Below the pieces are notes generated by a model that did no database searches, was not told the DNA's origin, and saw nothing but the letters and a program-made list of their open reading frames with translations. This document shows positions 24,410 to 34,913 of a stretch of 64,000 bases of DNA, piece after piece. This DNA comes from Winogradskyella sp. KYW1333 (lineage in GTDB: Bacteria; Bacteroidota; Bacteroidia; Flavobacteriales; Flavobacteriaceae). The position numbers and the translations under genes are program-made. The stretch spans positions 149,055 to 213,054 of the forward strand of contig NZ_QPHL01000013.1 of assembly GCF_003335675.1 (NCBI RefSeq), in the 5' to 3' direction. Each line of letters opens with the position of its first letter. Positions within the stretch are counted from its first letter, which is position 1.

Positions 24410-24846
24410 TAGCCTTTAGAAATTGTGTCATCTAATTCATTTCTATCACCATGCTCCCAAGGAAAGTATTCAGATAATTCTTGGCCAGCTTTAGAAACAC
24501 CATCAATTAGTCCTTGTTTAAAATTCCCGTTTTTGAAATGTTGTTGAATTTTGTCTCTGGTTGAATTCCAAAAATTCTCACCAACTTTTTCATTGATACC
24601 TTTATCTCCGTAAACCACAAAAGATTTATTGTTAACTGCTACATAGATAAGTACACCATTTCTTTGAAGTGTATTATCCATTTTTAAAAAGTGGAAAACT
24701 TCAAGTGCATGATTAAATATGTCACCATTATAATTCTGCTCAATGTGTACACGTATCTCACCAGAAGTATTACGTTCTGCAATACGGATAGCTTCAATGA
24801 TTTCCGTTTCCTCTTCTGATGTTAGGAAATCTTCAATATGTGGCAT
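24409..24846 (-). CDS. TPM-domain protein without signal peptide
   Basis: 145 residues, a lone TPM domain: FLTSEEETEIIEAIRIAERN, TSGEIRVHIEQNYNGD, RNGVLIYVAVNNKSFVVYGD. No signal peptide or membrane helix is visible, so it is presumably cytosolic or exported by another means. It sits between lemA-like and YgcG-like genes with 8 bp and overlap spacing, in one minus-strand operon that also includes the MerR and M23 genes. Confidence 0.88.
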   Translation of the reverse strand: MPHIEDFLTSEEETEIIEAIRIAERNTSGEIRVHIEQNYNGDIFNHALEVFHFLKMDNTLQRNGVLIYVAVNNKSFVVYGDKGINEKVGENFWNSTRDKIQQHFKNGNFKQGLIDGVSKAGQELSEYFPWEHGDRNELDDTISKG

Positions 24847-24854
24847 ATGGTGAA

Positions 24855-25454
24855 TTAATTAAATTCAAAGTTTACATCAGGAACTTTTTCGCTCCCAGGT
24901 TCTGCCTGATATCTTGGCATTTCTTCAAAACCGAATAATCCTGCTAATAACTTTCCAGGGAATTTCGTAGTATGTTTATCGTAGATGTTCACTGCTTCGT
25001 TGTAACGGTCTCTAGCAACATTAATTCTATTTTCTGTTCCTTCTTGTTGCGCTTGAAAATCTCTAAACTGTTGTGTTACTTTTAAATCTGGATAACGCTC
25101 AAAAGTTGCGATTAATCTACTAAATGAACCTTTTAATTGACTCTGAGCTTGTTGAAATTTCTCCAGGTTTTCAGGTGTTAAATCATCAATATTCACATTC
25201 ACTGATGTTGCTTTGGAGCGTGCTTCAATTACTTCGTTTAAGGTTGTTCTCTCAAAATCTGCTGCGCCTTGCACCGTCTTAATTACCGTGCTGTATAAAT
25301 CGCTTCTGCGTTGGTATGTACTTTCTACATTAGACCATGCGGTTTTTGCATCAGCTTCATATTCAACTGCAGTATTATTAAAACCTACTGCCCATTGATA
25401 TATTCCAAAGGCAATAACTGCGATTACTATTACAGGGATTAACCATTTTTTCAT
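24855..25454 (-). CDS. LemA family protein
   Basis: 199 residues. One N-terminal membrane helix (about 4-22), then the long helical LemA core: YEADAKTAWSNVESTYQRRS, DLYSTVIKTVQGAADFERTT, FPGKLLAGLFGFEEMPRYQA. The N-terminus is outside the cytoplasm in known LemA proteins. Together with the two TPM genes it makes a conserved pair of partners. A cleavable signal is unlikely because the helix has no clear cleavage site. Confidence 0.92.
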   Translation of the reverse strand: MKKWLIPVIVIAVIAFGIYQWAVGFNNTAVEYEADAKTAWSNVESTYQRRSDLYSTVIKTVQGAADFERTTLNEVIEARSKATSVNVNIDDLTPENLEKFQQAQSQLKGSFSRLIATFERYPDLKVTQQFRDFQAQQEGTENRINVARDRYNEAVNIYDKHTTKFPGKLLAGLFGFEEMPRYQAEPGSEKVPDVNFEFN

Positions 25455-25464
25455 ATTGATAAGT

Positions 25465-25794
25465 TTAAAGTTGTGATTTAATTTTATTTAGTTGTGCCTT
25501 TATATTTTCAAGTTTTTCAATGATTTCGTACTTCTCTAGTGCTTGTTTTTTTTCTTCCTTTAAATGAATTTTAGCACCTTCTAAAGTAAATCCGCGCTCT
25601 TTTACCAAATGATAAATGAACTTTAAATTTTTAATATCATCTGGCGTAAATTTCCTATTCCCTTTTGCATTCTTCTTTGGTTTGATTACATCAAACTCCT
25701 TTTCCCAAAAGCGTATCAAAGAAGCGTTAACCTTAAATGCCTTGGCAACTTCCCCAATCCCATAATATCTTTTTTCTGGTAAATCTATGTGCAT
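25465..25794 (-). CDS. MerR-family transcriptional regulator
   Basis: 109 residues. N-terminal MerR winged helix: YYGIGEVAKAFKVNASLIRF, WEKEFDVIKPKKNAKGNRKF, then a dimerisation helix, and a short C-terminus with coiled-coil heptads (IIEKLENIKAQLNKIKSQL). There is no Cys-rich effector domain, so a metal sensor is unlikely. It lies 10 bp upstream of lemA and 1 bp after the M23 peptidase gene, conserved in Flavobacteriaceae near alaS. Confidence 0.88.
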   Translation of the reverse strand: MHIDLPEKRYYGIGEVAKAFKVNASLIRFWEKEFDVIKPKKNAKGNRKFTPDDIKNLKFIYHLVKERGFTLEGAKIHLKEEKKQALEKYEIIEKLENIKAQLNKIKSQL

Positions 25795-25795
25795 T

Positions 25796-26767
25796 CTAAT
25801 CTAAGGATTGGTTTTCTAATGATGCTTTTTCCAGTAGTTTATCAAACTCTTCAGCTGATAGGTTTCCGTAATAGAAATTAATTGGGTTTATACGGATTCC
25901 GTCTTTAAAGACCTCATAGTGCAAATGTGGTGCTTCTGATCGACCTGTACTACCTACAAAGCCGATTAAATCACCGCGCTTTACGCGTTGATTTACACGT
26001 ACATTATATTTAAATAGGTGCGCATATAAAGATACGTAACCAAATCCATGGTCAATACGGATATGCTTACCATATCCAGTTGCACTATTGTCTGCACGTT
26101 TTACAATTCCATCACCAGTTGCGTAGACAGGTGTGCCGCGTGGTGCTGTAAAATCCATTCCAAAATGAAACTTCCTCACTTTGGTAAATGGGTCAGTTCT
26201 AAAACCGTAACCAGAAGCAACTCGTGTAAGACTTACATTATTTACTGGTTGAATGGCAGGTATGGCTTCTAAAAATTTTTCTTTGTCTTCTGCAAGTTTG
26301 GCTATTTCATCCAATGATTTGGATTGTACTACTATAGCCTTTTCGAGAATATCTAATCGCTTATTTGTTTCAGCTATTAACTGTGAGTTATCAAAGCCTT
26401 CATACTTTTTATAACGATTAATACCTCCAAATCCAGCACGTCTTTGTTCATCTGGTATTGGATTGGCTTCAAAATATAGTCTATATATGGCGTTGTCACG
26501 TTCTTCAACATTTTCTAATGCCGCAATTGCATCATCCATTCTCTTGTTGAGTAGCTGGTACTGCAATTCCATATTTTGCAATTCACGAGCAAGTTCACGT
26601 TCTTTTGGTGATTCAACATATTGGCTCACAATGAAGAATGAAAGAAACCCAAACAATCCCGCAGCAGCAAGAAACAACATGATATATTTAAATGTTGTTC
26701 TTTTCCTACGTCTTATTTTGCGGTAAGAAAGTGTTTCGGAATCATAATAATATTTTACCTTACCCAT
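25796..26767 (-). CDS. M23 family metallopeptidase, membrane-anchored
   Basis: 323 residues. A cytosolic basic N-terminus (YRKIRRRKRTTFKY), a membrane helix (about 29-48), a coiled-coil stretch (about 55-110 and 130-165), then an M23/LytM domain from about 180: GYGFRTDPFTKVRKFHFGMD with HxxxD, YVSLYAH and the metal-binding HLHYEV. All zinc ligands appear present, so it is probably an active peptidoglycan endopeptidase involved in cell division or wall remodelling. First gene of the minus-strand operon, divergent from alaS. Confidence 0.92.
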   Translation of the reverse strand: MGKVKYYYDSETLSYRKIRRRKRTTFKYIMLFLAAAGLFGFLSFFIVSQYVESPKERELARELQNMELQYQLLNKRMDDAIAALENVEERDNAIYRLYFEANPIPDEQRRAGFGGINRYKKYEGFDNSQLIAETNKRLDILEKAIVVQSKSLDEIAKLAEDKEKFLEAIPAIQPVNNVSLTRVASGYGFRTDPFTKVRKFHFGMDFTAPRGTPVYATGDGIVKRADNSATGYGKHIRIDHGFGYVSLYAHLFKYNVRVNQRVKRGDLIGFVGSTGRSEAPHLHYEVFKDGIRINPINFYYGNLSAEEFDKLLEKASLENQSLD

Positions 26768-26900
26768 ATTGCAAATTATACTATTTTTACAGCTAATAAA
26801 AACATTTTGTAGCCCAATTTTATTAGCGTAACGACCAAAGATAAAAATTGTTTTGCAATTGTGGGAATTTAATATAGAATCAAGCTCTAATTAATTGTAT

Positions 26901-29516
26901 ATGAAATCTAAAGATATTCGTGCTAAATTTTTAAACTTTTTTAAAGGGAAGGAACATCTTATTGTCCCTTCTGCGCCGATGGTTGTAAAAAATGACCCAA
27001 CACTGATGTTTGTTAATTCTGGGATGGCACCATTCAAAGAGTATTTTTTAGGTAATGCAGTGCCTAAGCAAAACAGAATTGCAGACACACAAAAATGTTT
27101 AAGAGTTTCTGGAAAGCACAATGATTTAGAAGAGGTTGGTTACGATACTTACCACCATACACTTTTTGAAATGCTTGGCAACTGGAGTTTTGGTGATTAT
27201 TTTAAAAAGGAAGCGATTGCTTGGGCTTGGGAATTAATGACCAAAGAGTATGGTATTGATAAAGATATGCTTTATGTCACTGTTTTTGGGGGAAGTGATG
27301 ATGATGATAAACTGGAAATGGATAATGAGGCTTTTGATATATGGAAACAATACATTGATGTAGATCGAATTTTAAAAGGTAATAAGAAGGATAATTTCTG
27401 GGAAATGGGTGAACAAGGTCCTTGTGGGCCGTGTAGCGAAATACATGTAGATATTCGTTCTGCTGAAGAAAAGTCAAAAGTAAACGGTAAAGATTTGGTA
27501 AATATGGACCATCCTCAGGTGGTTGAAATATGGAATTTAGTTTTCATGCAGTACAACCGAAAAGCTAATGGATCCTTGGAAGTATTACCTAACAAACATA
27601 TTGATACAGGAATGGGCTTTGAACGTCTTTGTATGGTACTACAAGGTGTACAATCTAATTATGATACTGATGTTTTTACGCCGATTATTCGTGAGATTGA
27701 AACTATTACGAGTTCAAAATATGGTGAAGACGAAAAAATTGATGTTGCAATTAGAGTAATATCAGATCATGTAAGAGCGGTTGCATTTTCAATTGCAGAT
27801 GGGCAATTACCTAGTAACACAGGTGCTGGTTATGTAATTCGTAGAATTTTGAGAAGAGCGATTCGATATGGTTTTACATTCTTAAACCAGAAAGAACCAT
27901 TCATTTACAAGTTAGCAGATACTTTAGGGAATCAAATGGGTGAGGCATTTCCAGAAATTAAGTCTCAAGAACGACTTATTGAGAATGTGATAAAGGAAGA
28001 GGAGCACTCTTTTTTAAGAACATTGGATCAAGGCTTATTATTATTGGATAAGGTAATTGAAAATACTTCATCAAAGACTGTAGATGGCAGTAGAGCTTTT
28101 GAATTATATGATACTTATGGCTTTCCTTTGGACCTAACCCAATTAATTGCCAGAGAGAAAGGGTATGAAGTTGATGAAGCCGGTTTTGATTCTGAAATGC
28201 AAAAGCAAAAAAATCGCTCTAGAAGTGCTTCTGCAACCGAGACTTCGGATTGGGTGATATTGAGAGAAGACGATACGGAAGAATTTATAGGTTATGATAC
28301 ATTAACTGCAGATGTGAAGTTAACGAGATATAGAAAAGTAGTTTCTAAGAAGGATGGCGATCAATATCAACTTGTTTTTAATTTAACACCGTTTTACCCA
28401 GAAGGTGGTGGGCAAGTTGGCGACAAGGGATTCATTGAAGTTCCAAATGGTGATATTGTTTATATAAGAGATACAAAAAAAGAGAATAATCTTATTATTC
28501 ATATAACCAAGCAATTACCAAGTCATTTAGAAGATACGTTTAAGGCTGTTGTTAATGACGAGCATAGAAGACTTTCAGCGAGCAATCATACGGCAACTCA
28601 TTTGTTGCATCAGGCATTAAGAACAATTTTAGGAACTCACGTAGAACAGAAGGGATCTTTAGTAAAACCCAAAAATTTGAGATTTGATTTTTCCCATTTC
28701 TCTAAAGTAGATGCAGATCAGTTGCAACAAATTGAAGATTTTGTTAATGCAAGAATCCGTGAAAACTTACCTTTAGAAGAACAACGAAATATCTCAATGC
28801 AAAAAGCCTTGGATGAAGGTGCTATTGCTTTGTTTGGTGAAAAGTATGGTGATAGTGTAAGAGCAATACGGTTTGGTCAATCCATGGAACTTTGTGGTGG
28901 AACACATGTTAAACAAACAGGCGATGTTTGGCATTTTAAAATTAAATCTGAAAGTGCAATTGCCTCTGGAATAAGAAGGATAGAAGCCATAACCAATGTA
29001 GCTGTTGGTGAATATTTTGAAAATGTAGATAAACAATATGAAGCGATAAAACAGGTTTTGAAAAATCCTGCTGAACCTGCAAAAGCAATTCATAACCTTC
29101 AAGAAGAAAACGCAAGTTTAAAAAAGCAAATCGAAGCTTTGTTAAAAGATAAGGCGAAGAATTTAAAAGGTGATTTAAAAAATGAAATCACTGATGTTAA
29201 TGGTATTCAGTATTTGGCCAAAAAAGTAGATTTAGATGCCAAAGGAATTAAAGATCTTTGCTTTGAGCTAGGCAATCAATCTAACAATCTTTTCTTGTTT
29301 TTTGGTGCAGATAATAATGGCAAAGCCCTACTTTCTTGCTACATATCCAAAGAACTTGTGGCGAGTAATGGCCTTAATGCAGGCACCATTGTAAGGGAAC
29401 TTGGCAAGTACATCCAAGGTGGAGGTGGAGGTCAACCATTTTTCGCAACTGCAGGTGGTAAAAACCCCGCAGGAATAGAAGAGGCTTTAAAAGCTTCTGA
29501 GAACTATCTCAAATAG
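26901..29516 (+). CDS. alaS: Alanine--tRNA ligase
   Basis: 871 residues from the ATG at 26901. A TTG two codons upstream is possible but less likely. Class II catalytic core at the N-terminus ([34 protein letters not shown]). Editing domain with [11 protein letters not shown] (HxxxH) and CGGTH. C-terminal oligomerisation region with a coiled coil and a DHHA1 domain ending [19 protein letters not shown]. Charges tRNA-Ala and clears mischarged Ser/Gly. Divergent from the M23 operon. Confidence 0.98.
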   Translation: MKSKDIRAKFLNFFKGKEHLIVPSAPMVVKNDPTLMFVNSGMAPFKEYFLGNAVPKQNRIADTQKCLRVSGKHNDLEEVGYDTYHHTLFEMLGNWSFGDYFKKEAIAWAWELMTKEYGIDKDMLYVTVFGGSDDDDKLEMDNEAFDIWKQYIDVDRILKGNKKDNFWEMGEQGPCGPCSEIHVDIRSAEEKSKVNGKDLVNMDHPQVVEIWNLVFMQYNRKANGSLEVLPNKHIDTGMGFERLCMVLQGVQSNYDTDVFTPIIREIETITSSKYGEDEKIDVAIRVISDHVRAVAFSIADGQLPSNTGAGYVIRRILRRAIRYGFTFLNQKEPFIYKLADTLGNQMGEAFPEIKSQERLIENVIKEEEHSFLRTLDQGLLLLDKVIENTSSKTVDGSRAFELYDTYGFPLDLTQLIAREKGYEVDEAGFDSEMQKQKNRSRSASATETSDWVILREDDTEEFIGYDTLTADVKLTRYRKVVSKKDGDQYQLVFNLTPFYPEGGGQVGDKGFIEVPNGDIVYIRDTKKENNLIIHITKQLPSHLEDTFKAVVNDEHRRLSASNHTATHLLHQALRTILGTHVEQKGSLVKPKNLRFDFSHFSKVDADQLQQIEDFVNARIRENLPLEEQRNISMQKALDEGAIALFGEKYGDSVRAIRFGQSMELCGGTHVKQTGDVWHFKIKSESAIASGIRRIEAITNVAVGEYFENVDKQYEAIKQVLKNPAEPAKAIHNLQEENASLKKQIEALLKDKAKNLKGDLKNEITDVNGIQYLAKKVDLDAKGIKDLCFELGNQSNNLFLFFGADNNGKALLSCYISKELVASNGLNAGTIVRELGKYIQGGGGGQPFFATAGGKNPAGIEEALKASENYLK

Positions 29517-29546
29517 GTAAAAACATTTGATTTTGGAGTTTATACG

Positions 29547-30512
29547 ATGGATTTACAAACTAAAATACCATTAAAAAGGCAAATACATAATCAGATTGAT
29601 TATGATTCTAAGGCTCTCTTTCTTGGGTCGTGTTTTTCTGAGAGTATTGGTCAAAAATTTGAGTATTATAAACTACAAACTGTAATAAATCCATTTGGTA
29701 TTTTATTTCAACCCTTAGCCATAGAAAACCTTATTACTAGGGCTGTTAATCAATCATATTATGAGAAAAATGAACTTCTAAAGGTTCAAGATCGTTGGAT
29801 TTGCCTTGATGTACACTCTAGATTAGACAGAAGCTCAGAGGATGAAATATTGGATTTATTAAATCATCAAATAGATAAGACTGAACAACAACTTAGAACA
29901 TCTTCACATATAGTGATTACCCTTGGTACTTCTTGGGTATATAGATTTATTGAAACCGATAGGGTTGTTGCTAATTGCCATAAGATTCCTCAAAAAAAGT
30001 TTTTGAAAGCGCTTTTGAAAGTTGAAGAAATTGAAGAAAGCCTACACTCTATAGTAAGTTTAATAAAATCAGTAAACAAAGAAGTTTCTATTTTATTTAC
30101 TATTTCTCCGATACGTCATATTAAGGACGGAATAATAGAAAACAACCAGAGTAAATCTCACTTGATATCGGCTATTCATAATATCGTAGATCCACATCAT
30201 AAATTGTATTATTTCCCAGCTTATGAAATTATGATGGATGAGTTAAGAGATTATCGTTTCTACAAAGAAGATATGATTCATCCAAGTCAATTAGCAATTG
30301 ACTATATATGGGAAAAATTTAAGACTGTTTGGTTTACGGATGAAGGTTTGTCAATGATTGAAAGCATTGGAAAGATTCAGGCCAAACGCTCTCATAAACC
30401 ATTTAACTCGGATTCTGTTGAGCACAAGAAATTTTTGGCTCAATTAAAATTAGATATTAACAATATTCATAAGAAATATCCTTTTATATCTTTTTTAGAA
30501 TTAGATGAGTAA
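29547..30512 (+). CDS. GSCFA-domain protein
   Basis: 321 residues, no signal peptide. The family-naming motif GSCFSESIG occurs near residue 28, followed by NPFGILFQPLAIENL, ITLGTSWVYR and TISPIRHIKDGI, typical of the SGNH-hydrolase-like GSCFA family of Bacteroidota. The Ser in GSCFS and the late DxxH (YKEDMIHPSQLA) would be the catalytic residues. The substrate is not known. It is 30 bp after alaS, likely co-transcribed. Confidence 0.9.
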   Translation: MDLQTKIPLKRQIHNQIDYDSKALFLGSCFSESIGQKFEYYKLQTVINPFGILFQPLAIENLITRAVNQSYYEKNELLKVQDRWICLDVHSRLDRSSEDEILDLLNHQIDKTEQQLRTSSHIVITLGTSWVYRFIETDRVVANCHKIPQKKFLKALLKVEEIEESLHSIVSLIKSVNKEVSILFTISPIRHIKDGIIENNQSKSHLISAIHNIVDPHHKLYYFPAYEIMMDELRDYRFYKEDMIHPSQLAIDYIWEKFKTVWFTDEGLSMIESIGKIQAKRSHKPFNSDSVEHKKFLAQLKLDINNIHKKYPFISFLELDE

Positions 30513-30529
30513 CAATAAAAATCCACTTT

Positions 30530-30560
30530 AACATTTAAAATGTGTTTTTTATCGAAAAAA
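30530..30560 (+). terminator. Weak hairpin after the GSCFA gene
   Basis: AACATTTAAAATGT followed by GTTTTTT. Short AT-rich stem, so terminator activity is uncertain. Confidence 0.35.
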
Positions 30561-30855
30561 CGGCAATTACATTTTAAATAATGTTATCTTAAGTTGCTAT
30601 TAATCAAGTTTTTGAAAGCATCATTTATTTTTTGTATAAAACAAAAAATATTTGATGTTTTTTTTTGCCCTTGTTTATCTAATAGCTCGATTCAGTCTTT
30701 TTTTTACCAGATTAAAACTCTTTTAACTAGTACGTTCCCATCTATAGGCATTGGATTTCTTTATGGTTTTGGTGATTTATTTTGTTTGTCATTAAAAAAT
30801 TTCACCCAGTGAAAATACTTTTAGTTAATTAATTTGGAAGTCTCCTAAATGGTTT
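30561..30855. other. Convergent intergenic stretch, no supported gene
   Basis: T-rich spacer between convergent GSCFA and coaD genes. One reading frame (TTG start at 30594, 72 codons) is open, but it starts with a TTG, has no family resemblance and its composition looks like T-rich background, so I do not call it. Confidence 0.5.
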
Positions 30856-31320
30856 TTAGTCTTGATCTGGAAATACTACACTATCTGGCACCAAAACGGA
30901 ATAATTACCATTATTTCTAATGACGTCCCTAACGATTGATGATGAGATATAAGATGTTTTGGCCGCAGTTAATAAAAATACAGTTTCGATTTTTGAAAGC
31001 CTTCTATTGGTGTGAGCAATAGCTTTCTCAAACTCAAAATCTGCAGGATTTCTCAATCCTCTTAAAATAAATTTTGCATTTACCTCTTTGCAATAGTCTA
31101 CTGTAAGACCGCTATAAGTCGTAACCTTTACTTTTGGTTGGTGTTTGAATGCTTCTTCAATAAACTTTTGACGCTCTTTAATTGAGAACATGTATTTTTT
31201 ATCTGCATTTATACCAATAGCAACAATAATCTCATCAAATAGTTTTACACCGCGTTTAATAATATCGTAGTGCCCTAGGGTAATTGGATCAAAAGATCCT
31301 GGGAAGATGGCTCGTTTCAT
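30856..31320 (-). CDS. coaD: Phosphopantetheine adenylyltransferase
   Basis: 154 residues, usual CoaD length. FPGSFDPITLGHYDII carries the nucleotidyltransferase TxGH motif (residues 14-17), and ISSSIVRDV near the C-terminus is the ISSTxxR-type motif. RGLRNPADFEFE is the substrate-binding loop. Makes dephospho-CoA from phosphopantetheine. 53 bp downstream of ddl on the same strand. Confidence 0.97.
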   Translation of the reverse strand: MKRAIFPGSFDPITLGHYDIIKRGVKLFDEIIVAIGINADKKYMFSIKERQKFIEEAFKHQPKVKVTTYSGLTVDYCKEVNAKFILRGLRNPADFEFEKAIAHTNRRLSKIETVFLLTAAKTSYISSSIVRDVIRNNGNYSVLVPDSVVFPDQD

Positions 31321-31373
31321 GCTATAATTTTTTATAAGCTATTGGTGTCGAAGTATTGATTAAGCAAATATAA

Positions 31374-32351
31374 TTAATTCTGTAATGCCTCTTCAATGGC
31401 ATTATTAAACAGAGCTTTTAAACTAATTCCTGCTTCATTAGCTTGTTGAGGTAATATACTTTCTTTTGTGAAACCAGGTACGGTATTCATTTCCAAGAAA
31501 TAGGGATGGTCGTTTTTAAAAATAAACTCACTTCTGGAAAACCCTTTCATTTTTAGAATTTCATAAATACGTTTTGCCTCAGTATTTACTTTGTTTTTGT
31601 ATTCCTCAGAGATTCTTGCTGGAGTAATTTCTTGAGACTTACCTTCATATTTAGCTTGGTAATCGAAAAAATCATTTTCTGAAACGATTTCCGTGATAGG
31701 TAATACCAATGTTTCTCCTTGGTAAGATATAACACCAACAGACACCTCTATACCATCTAAGAATTCTTCAATTATAATTTCATTATCCTCTTTAAAGGAA
31801 GCGTCAATGGCAGGTTTAAGTTCTTCTTTATTGTATACTTTAGAAACACCAAAACTACTACCTGCTTTATTGGCTTTAACAAAGCATGGTAAACCAACTT
31901 TGTTTATTATTTCATCTTCATTAATGCTATCACCGTAATTAAGGTAATAGTTTTCAGCAGTTTTTATGCCATAGGGTTTTAAAGTAGATATGAGATCCCT
32001 TTTGTTAAAGGTAAGAGTGGCTTGGTACATACTGCAGCTTGTATGTGGTATATCAAGCAGCTCAAAATAAGCTTGCATATAACCATCTTCACCAGGTGAG
32101 CCATGTATGGCATTAAACACACAATCAAATGTTACTTTATGGCCTTCAATTTTTACTGAAAAGTCATTCCTGTCTATTGTAAATTTGTCTTCATTATCAT
32201 CAACATAACACCATTCATCTTTAAAAACATGAATTCTGTAGGCATCATATTTCTCCTTATCCAATGTTTCATATACCACATTACCGCTTTTAAGTGATAT
32301 TTCATATTCACTTGAATATCCACCCATTATTATGGCAACATTTTTCTTCAT
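31374..32351 (-). CDS. ddl: D-alanine--D-alanine ligase
   Basis: 325 residues from the ATG at 32351; a longer reading with 12 extra residues is less typical of the family, which begins KKNVAIIMGGYSSEYEIS. ATP-grasp motifs: VFNAIHGSPGEDGYMQAYFE, PCFVKANKAGSSFGVSKV, and the metal-binding LEMNTVPGFTKESI. Makes D-Ala-D-Ala for peptidoglycan. A plus-strand PASTA-protein gene diverges from it. Confidence 0.97.
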   Translation of the reverse strand: MKKNVAIIMGGYSSEYEISLKSGNVVYETLDKEKYDAYRIHVFKDEWCYVDDNEDKFTIDRNDFSVKIEGHKVTFDCVFNAIHGSPGEDGYMQAYFELLDIPHTSCSMYQATLTFNKRDLISTLKPYGIKTAENYYLNYGDSINEDEIINKVGLPCFVKANKAGSSFGVSKVYNKEELKPAIDASFKEDNEIIIEEFLDGIEVSVGVISYQGETLVLPITEIVSENDFFDYQAKYEGKSQEITPARISEEYKNKVNTEAKRIYEILKMKGFSRSEFIFKNDHPYFLEMNTVPGFTKESILPQQANEAGISLKALFNNAIEEALQN

Positions 32352-32479
32352 TGTATCTTCTGAAAATCGATAATGTAAATGTATCATTTATTTTGAATAA
32401 ACTAAATCATTCCTCGATACGTATATAAAATTTTATGACGTGATATATTTTATTAGTTTTGTCAATAATCAATTAATTC

Positions 32480-33028
32480 ATGGGTTTAGTCAAATTTCTA
32501 ACCAGCAAAGTATTTTTTAAACAATTAGCTTTGGCTATTGTAGCCATAGTGGTTTTAAGTTTTTTGGTCTTAAAATGGTTAGATATAACTACTAAAAATG
32601 GTGAATTCGTGGTTGTACCTAATTTAAAAGGTAAATCAGTAGAAACAGTTGAAATAGAACTCAGGGATAATGATCTGGTAATGCAAATTCAAGATTCGGC
32701 CAACTTTAATCCAAATTATCCAAAGTATTCTGTTTTAGAGCAGAATCCTGTGGCTGGCTCAAAAGTAAAAGAAGATCGTAAGATCTATCTTATTTTGAAT
32801 GCTTCGGGTTATAGAAAGGTCGAAGTACCTAATATATTAAAACGAACATTAAGGCAGGCGAAACCTACTCTTGAAGCCTTAGAGTTTAAAATTGGTAAGA
32901 TTACCTACAGAGATGCAATTGGTGAAGGTGTTATGTCAATGTCTCATAATGGCAAACCATTGAAACCAGGAGCTCTTTTGCCACTTACTTCTCAAATAGA
33001 CTTAGTCGTTGGTAACGGCGAGTTATAA
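32480..33028 (+). CDS. Membrane protein with two PASTA domains
   Basis: 182 residues: membrane helix at about 13-32, then PASTA domain 1 (FVVVPNLKGKSVETVEIELR to YLILNASG) and PASTA domain 2 (KVEVPNILKRTLRQAKPTLE to DLVVGNG). PASTA domains bind peptidoglycan or penicillin-like structures. Unlike penicillin-binding proteins or kinases, no catalytic domain is attached. 9 bp upstream of the rluD-like gene and divergent from ddl; this order is conserved in Flavobacteriaceae. Confidence 0.9.
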   Translation: MGLVKFLTSKVFFKQLALAIVAIVVLSFLVLKWLDITTKNGEFVVVPNLKGKSVETVEIELRDNDLVMQIQDSANFNPNYPKYSVLEQNPVAGSKVKEDRKIYLILNASGYRKVEVPNILKRTLRQAKPTLEALEFKIGKITYRDAIGEGVMSMSHNGKPLKPGALLPLTSQIDLVVGNGEL

Positions 33029-33037
33029 GCTATTGAA

Positions 33038-34072
33038 ATGCCAAATATATCTGATTTAGATACTCAAGATGACCAACTTTACGAGCATTATGCTTTTAGG
33101 GTAGTGAAGGGTCAGCAATCTGTTAGAGTAGACAAGTATTTAATGAATTTTATGGAAAATGTAACACGCAGTAAAATTCAAAATGCAGTCAAAGACGGGT
33201 TTGTCTTTGTAAATGGCAAATCAGTTAAAGCAAGCTACAAGGTAAAACCTAATGATTACGTTACGGTTAAATTTGAACATCCAACTCACGAACAATTACT
33301 AGTTGCGGAAGATATTCCGATTGATATAGTCTATGAAGATGACGATGTTCTTGTAGTAAATAAACCTGCCGGTATGGTGGTTCATCCAGGCCACGGAAAT
33401 TATTCAGGTACCCTCATTAATGGGTTAATATATCACTTTGAGAATTTACCGAATAATTCTAGTAATCGACCTGGTTTAGTACACAGAATTGATAAGGACA
33501 CAACTGGTTTATTGGTTGTTGCGAAGACGGAATTGGCGATGACACATTTATCTAATCAGTTTGCAAAAAAGACAAGTGAACGGGAGTATATTGCTCTTGT
33601 ATGGGGAAATGTTGAGGAGGATGAAGGTACAATTGAAGGAAATATTGGTAGACACCCTAAAAATAGACTTCAAAATACAGTTTACGAAGGAGAGGACGCT
33701 TATAAAGGCAAGCCAGCTGTAACACATTTTAAGGTCATTGAACGTTTTGGTTATGTTACTTTAGTGAGTTGTAGACTCGAAACTGGCCGAACACACCAAA
33801 TCCGTGTGCACATGAAACATATTGGACATACGCTTTTTAATGATGAACGCTATGGTGGAGAAAAGATTCTGAAAGGTACCACCTTCACCAAGTACAAACA
33901 GTTTATTTCAAATTGTTTTAAAATTTTACCTAGACAAGCTTTGCATGCTAAAAGTTTAGGTTTTGAACATCCAAATACAGGAAAATTTTTGCGCTTTACA
34001 ACTGAAATACCAGAAGATATCCAGTCTTGCATAGAAAAGTGGAGATCTTACGCAAAGCATCAAGATAATTAA
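33038..34072 (+). CDS. rluD: RluD-type 23S rRNA pseudouridine synthase
   Basis: 344 residues. N-terminal S4 domain (VRVDKYLMNFMENVTRSKIQ) and the RluA-family catalytic domain with GLVHRIDKDTTGLLVVAKTE, where the Asp of HRxDKxTxG is catalytic. Further motifs TGRTHQIRVHMKHIGH and LHAKSLGFEHP fit RluD/RluA. Probably modifies helix 69 of 23S rRNA, but the exact target cannot be assigned. 9 bp after the PASTA gene. Confidence 0.92.
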   Translation: MPNISDLDTQDDQLYEHYAFRVVKGQQSVRVDKYLMNFMENVTRSKIQNAVKDGFVFVNGKSVKASYKVKPNDYVTVKFEHPTHEQLLVAEDIPIDIVYEDDDVLVVNKPAGMVVHPGHGNYSGTLINGLIYHFENLPNNSSNRPGLVHRIDKDTTGLLVVAKTELAMTHLSNQFAKKTSEREYIALVWGNVEEDEGTIEGNIGRHPKNRLQNTVYEGEDAYKGKPAVTHFKVIERFGYVTLVSCRLETGRTHQIRVHMKHIGHTLFNDERYGGEKILKGTTFTKYKQFISNCFKILPRQALHAKSLGFEHPNTGKFLRFTTEIPEDIQSCIEKWRSYAKHQDN

Positions 34073-34154
34073 TAGTACCATTGTTAATATTTGTTGAATG
34101 TCATTTCAACTTTTTGAAGGACTTCGTAAATTTGCAATCAGAAAAAGCAACTAT

Positions 34155-34913
34155 ATGAAACTTGTAATATCACCTGCCAAATCTTTAGATTTTGAAAGTA
34201 ATGTACCAACGACAAAATCGAGTGAATTTTGTTTTTCTGCAGAAGCAGAACGCCTCAATAAAATCCTAAAGAAAAAATCGCCTAGAAGTTTATCTCAACT
34301 GATGAATATTTCAGCAAATTTAGGTGAGTTAAATTATGATCGTAATCAAGAGTGGAGTTTGCCCTTTAATAAAGACAACGCAAGACCTGCAATGTATGCT
34401 TTTAATGGTGATGTTTACAGAGGATTAGATGCTTATACAATTGACAAGTCAAGTTTAGATAAGGCCCAAGATACAATAAGAATCATTTCTGGCTTGTATG
34501 GTATCTTAAAGCCACTAGACTTAATACAACCTTACAGATTAGAGATGGGAACTAAACTTCCTGTAGGAAGAAATAAAAACCTTTATGATTTTTGGCGCAA
34601 AAAAGTTACTCAAGCACTTAATGAGGAACTTAAGGAAGGAGAATTGTTCTTAAACCTAGCAAGTAACGAGTATTTTAAGGCTATAGATAAAAAAGCGCTT
34701 AAAGTACCTGTTATAACTGTGAGTTTTAAGGAATTTAAAAATGGGCAATACAAAACCATTGGTTTTTTCGCTAAATATGCAAGAGGGTTAATGGCTAGAT
34801 ATATTATTGATACTGATGCAAAGACACTTGATGATATAAAAGGTTTTAATTATGATAATTATGCGTTAAGTAATGAGTTATCAAGTAAAAACGAACTTGT
34901 TTTCACAAGATAA
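34155..34913 (+). CDS. yaaA: Peroxide stress protein YaaA
   Basis: 252 residues from the ATG at 34155; YaaA begins MKLVISPAKSLDFES, and an upstream start would add 19 residues the family lacks. Signature segments PAMYAFNGDVYRGLDA, LYGILKPLDLIQPYRLEMGT and FLNLASNEYFKAID are present. YaaA limits iron-dependent DNA damage during peroxide stress and binds DNA. The stop overlaps the next start (TAATG). Confidence 0.95.
   Translation: MKLVISPAKSLDFESNVPTTKSSEFCFSAEAERLNKILKKKSPRSLSQLMNISANLGELNYDRNQEWSLPFNKDNARPAMYAFNGDVYRGLDAYTIDKSSLDKAQDTIRIISGLYGILKPLDLIQPYRLEMGTKLPVGRNKNLYDFWRKKVTQALNEELKEGELFLNLASNEYFKAIDKKALKVPVITVSFKEFKNGQYKTIGFFAKYARGLMARYIIDTDAKTLDDIKGFNYDNYALSNELSSKNELVFTR

Noticed and set aside
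30594..30812. 72-codon open frame between the GSCFA and coaD genes
   Set aside because: TTG start, Phe/Lys-rich composition as expected from T-rich background, no signal peptide or family resemblance.
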